A DNA stretch of 64,000 bases, taken from Arcuatula senhousia. Lineage: Eukaryota; Mollusca; Bivalvia; Mytilida; Mytilidae. The stretch spans positions 18,969,184 through 19,033,183 of the forward strand of contig OZ020303.1 in the NCBI GenBank assembly GCA_963971305.1. Direction: 5' to 3'. This document shows positions 40,301 through 49,300 of this stretch, one piece after another (position 1 is the stretch's first letter; each line of letters opens with the position of its first letter). The notes below the pieces were generated by a model. That model was not told the origin of the DNA and ran no database searches. It worked only from the letters and a program-made list of their open reading frames with translations. Position numbers and translations under genes: made by a program.

Positions 40301-43300
40301 TTCTTTGCCAGTATTACCCAAAAGCTTGCTTGGTGCTATATTTAGAAACAACAAATATATCAACCAATGGAAATCATTTCTGTATTTTCTCCTACGCTTT
40401 ATGTTGGGTTCAAAAACTTACCGGTGACCGGGATTTGCTAATGCGCAATTGTAACCCGAAAGAAGATCAACAATGGACACACAGACAGCGATTTTCAGCA
40501 GAAATAAATCTTGATTCCCACGACTACTAGTAAAGTTTTGAATAGCATAATAAATAAATAGGGTTTTCTTGGTATAGAATATAAGATTGGTAATGTCGAA
40601 ATATGTTGTCATTGGCTAAACTTTGCAAAAACCGACTCGCATTTAGGGTATTTAGCCGGAAGTAAAACGTGACTTGCACCGGTAGATAATATTTTTCGTG
40701 TCGTCTGCTTTCTATATAAAAATCGTGTTTATTACTAATATTTAACATAAAGGCAACCAAACATGATAAATATTTGTTACTATTAAATATTTTTTTCGAC
40801 GTTTTCTTCATCATTTTCACTGTCTGTCCACTGAAATCTTTAAAAAGGGGGGTGGTTGATTTTCTTTCATTCTATCATGGCCTCTGCCATGGCTTCTGAT
40901 GATCAAAACATATACGAAATATTTGCTGACACTGACAGTGAAAATGAAGAGCAATTTGAAGGATTTTCAGATGAAAGTGACAATGACGAGAACAATACTG
41001 ATTTAAATGATAGAAATGACTTGTTTGATGCTGACAACTGGACAAATGGTAGACGTCCCGCTCTTCATGAAACACCCCAGTTTTCCCAAAATCCTGGCAG
41101 GAGGCCACACATTCCTGACAATGCAACTCCTTTGCAATATTTCAACCTATTTGTCAATGATAATGATTTTGATGAAATGGCCACTGAAACAAATCGCTAT
41201 GCAAGCCAGTATCTAAATGCCAACCAAAACCTTAAGCAGCATTCCAGATTTCGCAAGTGGGTGGACACCACAGCTGCTGAGCTGAAACGCTACTTAGCCC
41301 TAATTTTTGCTATGGGTCTCATCTCACAGTCAGACATCAATGAATACTGGAGCACTGATCCTGTTACCTCAACTCCCTTTTTCCCTGCTACAATGTCCCG
41401 TGACCGTTTCCTGCTTATAACCTCATTTTTCCACTTGGCTGACAATGACCTATATATACCGCGTGCACAGCAAGGACACAACCCTTTATTTAAACTTGGC
41501 TCTCTTTATGCAAATGTCAATAACCGGCTTTATTCCACGTACACACCAAACAAATGCATTTCTTTGGATGAAGGTATGATTCCGTGGCGAGGTAATCTCT
41601 CTTTTAAAGTGTATAGCCCTGACAAACCAGTTAAGTACGGAATAAAGGTTTATATGTTGTCGGACTCCACCAATGGCTATGTATCCAAATTTAAATTGTA
41701 CACGGGAAAGTCTCAAGTCGGCCCAAGTGTCTATGGAGCAACTTATGACCTCGTGATGGACCTTTTAAGGGGGTTATTTCTTAAAGGATATAGTCTATAT
41801 TGTGACAATTACTATTCCTCCCCACAACTGTTTTGGGACTTGTATGAACTAGGCACTACTGCTACTGGAACTGTACGTGTTAATCGCCGTGGTATTCCTC
41901 AAGGTTTAAAAGATAAAAAGTTAAACAATCGTGGTGATAATGCAGTAATGAACAATGGACCTCTTGAATGTTTGAAATTTCAAGATGGAAAGCCTGTGTA
42001 CATGCTATCAACCATACATGGATCTGATCTATCAGCCTCACGTCGTAGAGATGTTGTCACCGATGCTAACATAATGAAGCCGGACATGGTGTTAAAGTAT
42101 AATAAATACATGGGTGGAGTTGATAGATCAGATCAAATGATTGCATATACTAACAATATAGTAAAGTCATTTAAATGGTGGAAGAAGGTGATTTTTCATG
42201 TTCTGGCTGTTGCGGTGCTTGATTCCTACATCCTGTTTAAGTCTGACAATCCAAACTCTCATGTCACTCATAGGTCATTTAGAAAGAAACTGGTGAATGA
42301 ACTTATTGAGAACAATCCAGTTGACAATGTTGTAAGGGTTGGCAGGCCAATTAAAACTCCGCAACAGTTAGAACGGTTAACAGGTCGGCACTTTGCCACT
42401 AAGATACATGGCTCAGGAAAGAAAAGCAATATTGCACGTTTGTGTAAAGTATGTAATGAGGCAGAGAGAAGCAGTGCAGACCTAAGTGCTAACAAAAGGA
42501 AGCGCCCAGGTCATGAGACTAGATTTGAATGTAAGGACTGCAATGTTTCTCTCTGTCTTGAGCCATGCTTCAAGTTCTTTCATACTTGCCAGGAATATTG
42601 TCTTGCTTACAAACGATGGAAAACTACCAATCAACCAGAGGAGGAAGAATAAACTTGAAAACAATTTGATGTATCAATTTTAATGCTCATGTAATACAAT
42701 TCATCTTCCAAATGATTCGTTTTGAAATATTGGGCAATACTAGGGATAGAGCTCAGTGTTCCCCGCTTCTGAATGTTTTTGAAGATTCACATTTCTTACC
42801 TGCTACTCCTACACCACTTATATTTTAATGAAACTTTATACAATCTGGTTGTTATATTGTGAATTTTCATAAATATATATACATACAACAATTCAATTAT
42901 AAAAGGAAAAAAAATACAACATTCATCATGTTCATCAATTGTTCATGACATTAGTTAACTAAGCTACTCGGGTAATATTCTAGTCTTCAGTATAAATGAA
43001 AAAATCTTGGCTAATTTTAGCATGTATCACACTTTCAACATAAGAATTTTGTATTGACAGTCACATGCTTGAAAACTTTTAAGTAACAAATCAATAAACA
43101 GGTTCTTATTTAAAAAAATACAAAAAAAAACCAAAAAAACCCCCCCAAAACTAACAATTGAATTTAAAAAACAAGAAGGAGGAAAGAGTTTTTTTCTCAA
43201 GTATAGTGAAGGTTTGAATGCATATATATAGGTAGTGTTGATTATCATTTGGTATGTATAAAATAATGTAAACTTATATGAATGTCGTCACTACAAAGTG

Positions 43301-46300
43301 AAAAAAGTCTTCAAATGAAGGAACAGCTGTCCAGGTTAATCATGAAAAAAATAGTTTTAAAGTAAGTATTAAAGTAAATAAAAAGATAGAATAGTTTATT
43401 ATGCGGCATGGGTTTCATGATTATATACAGTATTTGCCATAAGCTGGTTATAAAAAATCTATATCATAGCAAAATGCACAATATTTAAATAAATTATCAT
43501 GCAAAATCTTAAACTTTTTTCTCCAAAATTGAATAAACATGTAAATTTTTATATATATAATTAGACAACTTTATAAAAAATGTAAAAAATTGATCTATAT
43601 ATACCTTCTTTTTCATATACGAAATGTTTAATTTGAGTGATTTCTCTGAGGTTAAAAGGTACAAATTATCTTTAAGGTGTCTAAAGAACATATATATAAT
43701 GTTTCATTACATTAAAACAAGTAAGGGGTGCTATTATGGCTTGCAATTTAAGAAAAGTTACCAATTTTTAGAAAAAATGTGTGTTTCCAAGGCCATTACC
43801 ATGGCAACGGTGTTACCATAGCAACCAATTTACTACAAAAATAACACATGGTATCTTTTAATCCTTTTCCCTAACTATTAAGGTTGTATGTCTTTTTTTG
43901 TTGTTTTTACAAAACATTGATTGGCAGATGTCAAATTTTATTGATTTTCTTAAAACAATTCAGCATACAGACAAAATATCTGAAAAACAAGTCAGCATGG
44001 TAAGGGTTAAATTTGATTCTATTGTCAAATAATCTATTATAAGAATCAAATACATGTACAGACATGATTAATTGATCAATGTGATTATTATTTAGCTTCA
44101 TTGCAGATAAATATATAAATGAATTCCTTACCATCGCCACTTTCATCTTCGTCTTGAAATCTCCTTCAAAAAAGAAAAATAAGAACTATAACATTAAAGG
44201 ACTATTTAATTCATGAACGAAAAACTTTGCATTAACCCAACGACACAAATCGATACTCAAGAGAATATTTCACAGTTGGTTATTTAATATCATTTAGTCA
44301 GAATTTTTATAAATACAAATGTATAACTAATTCCATGCACCATGTGCATTGCAAGTGATTCCATGCACCATGTGCATTGCAAGTGATTAGAGATGGTGAT
44401 TCCTTTTTTTATGTCATAGGAAAATATGCAAACAAAAAACACAGTTACATGTAACTCTCTATTTTTATATTCAATAACCACCTATCATTGACCATGTATG
44501 GAGAAGCACTTTAAAGTTTTGTCATGTCAGATTATGACTTGAAGAAAACTTTAAAATCGGAAAATTCAAATATTATTAAATTACCGTCTTCGTTTTCTGT
44601 GCCTTGGGGAAGGGGCATTTATTCTGACAGTTCTTTCTGATATTTGAACTTCATCACTTCCATCACTTTGCTCATCCTGTAAATGCAAAAAAATAATTCG
44701 ATTTGGTTAAAAATACAGGTGAGCAAGTAACAGACCTGTCACCAGAACTGTATTTCTTGATATGGGAACCAATGTTAATGCTGCAAATTTAATAAACACA
44801 AATGACTCTCGTATGTAGTATTTTACTTTTAGCTTCTGGCTCCTTTGTCATTTCAATGATCTATACATTTACTGCAATAGCCATACATGTAAGTATACCA
44901 GGAACGTATTTACATCATATACATGTATTATATGTTCCAGAGTATACTGTGAAGCGGATGGGCTGACGAATTATTTTAGGAGTTAAATAACCCTAAATAA
45001 AAATCATCACACACATTAAAGGCAGTGGTTCCTAGTACAAACAGCTTGAACGATTAGCGGTGTAGCTATTTGTACTCACTTTATTCATCCAATCAAAATG
45101 CAAAGCTACTAATTATACATATCATTTCTGTATCAACCAAATTAATCAAATTTTGAAATATTAACAAGACCAATTGATGTATGGCCCTGCGTCGTTCGAT
45201 CCGATACAGATCACAATGCCTGGCTCACAATCCGATCCTTATCACAATACCTTTTACTTTCATTACTTACAAAAGACCTGCTTGTCATATCATTGTAAAT
45301 CGATGGTACTGTTATAAAGAAGCATAATTTTCATGTGTTAAGTAAATAGACTGTGTAATTAAAGCGAAGTCTTTTCAAGCAAAAGATTTTATTTCAGTGC
45401 GACAGACAATGATTTGTGCCATTGTTAACACCGGAAGCACATTTTTTTTTTATCTTCCTGTCAAAGATGGATATATGACATTTTTTGGATCGGAATCGTG
45501 AAGTCATTTTAACAGTATTGTGGGATAAAATATTGTGATGCACCAGTGCATCGTTACACCCCTTAGAAGTAAAAATATAAATTATATCAAAATATAAATG
45601 TTAGTTTTGAGGTAAAAAAACATTCAATGTTTATTTAAAAGGTTCTTGTCAAATATCACAATGATTGACACATATTTCTCTACAGTTGAAGTGAATATGT
45701 GAAATTTTTATCAATCTGAGTGGGGGTATGGATTTCACATTTTAGGCACCATGCAGTGAGACCTTGTTAAGATGGCCAGAAAGTGATTCTTCATGCACAT
45801 GTATACAATGTACATGTACATGCAGTGTCCTAGCTAGACAAAAATAGAGGGGCGCTGTGCCCTGCCCCTTTTACAGTGTGCCCCTCTGCCCTCTATGGGC
45901 GCCCTTGTGTCGCTTTTTCTTCCCTTTGAATGTCCTTTGAGTCATTTAATTATAGCTGTTTAACCCAAGCCAATTAGTAAGTGTGACCGTATATGGCTTC
46001 ATTTATCCACCAAACATCCTGTCTAATTAATGGCCCCAGGTGAGAACTATAGGTAATTAACTGTGATTAGTACCAAGCCATAACTGTCAATCAGTGTATT
46101 TGTTATATTGAACAAGTTTTTAATCCAAATTGATCAATCTTTTCATCCCCGTCGGCAATGCTCTAATTTTGTATAATTGTGGTGCAGAGTTATGCCCCTT
46201 TCAAAATTATATTTTTTTTACAAAATCGTAAAATTTAAAGATATTTTACTTCAAACTTACCAGTAATTTACTTATAAGATAGTTTATGTAAAAACATAAA

Positions 46301-49300
46301 GTTTAAAGTAATATTGGATGTTAATAATTTTTATTTGTTATTTTGCTTTTATAGATGCACCATATTTGGCAACATTTGCTGATTTAACCTTTCAAAATTG
46401 ATGGCTGATTCCTATGATGTTTATTAAATGTACACTTGCTAAAGCTATATGACTTATGTGCTCATGTGCAAATAAAGTGCATGAAGTACAATTCAGTCAA
46501 TATCAATCAAAAAGAAGAACTTGTTACAGAATACAGATACAATAAACTTCTGCAAACTATTAACACCATTAAAAGATTAAATCATGTATTTGTTACTGTA
46601 CTGTTTACTAGAAAAAGACATTTATAGATGCCCTTCACTCTGGAGCGTGCGGTAAAGTGCCCTCTTCCTGCGCCCCTCTATTTTAAGATCCTAGCTAGAA
46701 CACTGTACATGTTACTAGTCACAGAGTAGATCTCGCCACCCGATTTTCGAACACTTATAGTGAAGTTATTTGAACAGTTAGATCGGAAATGAAACCTGAT
46801 CCAAAAATAGGACAAAAAGACTATTTTAGCGGAAAAATTGCGAAATTATCTGCAACGTGGCAAGATCTGCTTTTGAGAAATAAGTGGTGAGATCTACTCT
46901 CTGACCAGTGTATTGTAACCGGAGATCATGAGAGCAAAATCAAAATGTCCTGACCAGCACCTCAAGGTTCTTAGTCAGAGGTGTTACCACTGAGCTAAAG
47001 AAGTACTTCCCTAGCTCAAAAGTAAATTCTGGCTTTTATACTTACTAATCAATGTAGGAAGGGGAGCAACCCTGTTACACTTCCCCCTCCTCAAGAGTCA
47101 TCATACCTCTATGTATGACCCTTAACACAACACAACCCTGGCTAGGAATTCCTAGGATTCCTTCTAACCACCATGGGTTTTTTAGTTGGGCGCCAATGTA
47201 ACCCCAACTGCTTCAGTCACAAAATCGACATGTCCTGACTGGGACTCGAACCTGGAACCTCAAGGTTCATACTCAGAACGTTTTACCACTGAGCTAAAGA
47301 AGTACTTCACTAGCTCAACAGTAAATGCTGGCTAGTATTATACTTACTAATCAATGTTGGAGGGGAGCAACCCCATCACAGCAGGCCTGACAAGTCTCAC
47401 GCATTTTGGACCAAATCGGCGGCATTATCCTTTGATCTTTAGTTTGCCGCCTTTGATCTTTGTCGTTTTTTACCAGATCTCACGCATTTTCATTTTGAAA
47501 ACTTGACAGCCCTGTTACAGTATAATTTTGAACAGTAGTACATATGCCACCCTGCACTATAAAGTGTTGGTGCTTCAGAGACAGTGCTGAAATTATTTGC
47601 AGTACATGTTCTAATCTACTCTGGTAAAAACTATAAGATGAGTCCTTCTTTGCTAAGGTGCAACATGAACTGTGACATTGATTCAAAATTTCAAAGTAGT
47701 TTAGAATACTAATGAAAGGAGTTAAAACTCTGCTAAAATCATTTTACTTTCAATAAATTGTAAGGAAAAGATAATGTTTTTGTTGAAAATATATATTTTT
47801 TGTGATTTTATAGGGGCACTATGACCATGGGTCGGACGAACGTGGACAGCCATTTTTGTGAATAAATGAAACATTTAACTTTCCATTGCCCAGAATGATG
47901 GATACTATTATTTATTGTCACTTCTAGTTAACAAAATATTAAACAATTTAACTAGATAATAAATCTAACCAATTTTATATGATTTTTTTTTAAAAGTGTT
48001 GGACGAACATGGACAGAAATCAAGGTTTAGTTTGACAACTTTTGTTGGAATTAATTAATTTATTTTATTGAAATTATATTCGGTTAGTTATTTTAAGCTC
48101 ACAATTTGTATAAAATTTCTAAAATAATAGTTTTTTTCAAATAAAAAGGTGAAATAAAGTTTTCAAAAAATGTGTTGGACAAACAATGGACAGATCCTAA
48201 ATTGACCAGTGTTGGGACGAACAGAACAGAAATGTATTTTTCTTATTTTATTTAAAATAGAAAATTCCAATGAAATAAAAATAAAGTAATATGATTAACA
48301 GTTATTTAAGACTCATATTTTTAATAAATTGTGGGTCTTAAATAAACTACAGTAACATTATAGAATAACAATGCCCTGTCTGTCCAATATTGTGGTTGGA
48401 CGAACATGGACAGACATTAAGTAAAACATCAATAAATTTGTTATTTTAACAAAAAGATCCCACTTATCTATTTAATTTGCAATGTATCTTGCAATAAAAT
48501 CTTACAAAGTTTATTTAAAATTGATATCTTTAACAAAATACAAAGAAATTGAGATTAAGGACAAGTTTTGGACAAACACTGGACAGAAATACTACATATG
48601 TAGTTGGACGAACTGTGGACAGAAATTATTGATGTAAAACAATGCTATAAGATAAAAAAAATAAATAAATTGTAAATGATAAGTATTTCCTTTTCACTAA
48701 AGATTAATTCTGAAGTACAAAATGAACTGTGAAGAACAAGTCATCCCCTGTAAAACAGATTATTTCAGCAGAAAGTTGGACAAACAAGGACAGACATCAA
48801 GGCTGAGTTTGACTACTTTTGTTTGAATTAATTAATTTATTTTATAGAAAATATGTTCTCTTAGTTATTTTCAGCTCACTATTTATATAAATTTCTAAAA
48901 AAATTCGTTTTCAAATAAACAGATGAAATAAAGTTTTCAAAAAATGTGTTGGACAAACAATGGACAGACATGAAATAATATGTGGTTGGACGAACAGTGG
49001 ACAGAAATTATTGACGTAATACGATGCTTTAAGATAACAAAATAAAGAATTTGTGAATAATAAGTATTTCCTTTTCACTTAAGATTAATTCTAAAGTACA
49101 AAATGAATTGTGAAGAATAAGTCATGACCTGTAAAACCGAATATTTTAGCAGTCAGTGTTGGACGAACGAGGACCGAATTTTGCAATAAATAATTGCATT
49201 TGGATAAAAATATATATAAAAATAATGGTAAAGGTAAGAAGCTTCAGCATTATTATGCTTGAAAATAACCTTTTCAATTCCCTCCATTGTTAATTTGATG

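Larger units (their letters stand above)
32863..44006 (+). mobile_element. piggyBac-type element 2, complete, 11.1 kb
   Basis: Perfect 12 bp ends CCCTTACCATGC (32863-32874) and GCATGGTAAGGG (43995-44006), flanked by TTAA (32859-32862 and 44007-44010). From the left it contains paired palindromes, the R/I array (33533-40456), an intact 591-residue transposase (40877-42652) and a 1.35 kb right region. Intact ends, target duplication and frame suggest recent and possibly current mobility. Most of its length comes from the array; without it the element would be about 4.2 kb. It lies in ATAD2 intron 3, in antisense orientation to ATAD2, with its right end about 120 bp from exon 3. Confidence 0.93.

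Noticed and set aside
33793..40530. Six identical small open frames of 63-80 codons
   Set aside because: They repeat only because the 1299 bp unit repeats. No homology, poor composition for protein, and the last is extended only by the array boundary.
40856..40876. Upstream extension of the piggyBac transposase
   Set aside because: It begins with TTG, not ATG. The ATG at 40877 has good context and leaves the protein at normal family length.
45817..46711. TACATG as a firm target duplication of the hAT-like element
   Set aside because: TACATG is repeated by chance in the left flank, and hAT insertions normally give 8 bp, so the duplication is not proven.
46909..47385. 5 bp target duplication around the TRIM-like element
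   Set aside because: TGTAT on the left and GCAGG on the right do not match; a small insertion directly abuts the right side, so the site may have been disturbed.
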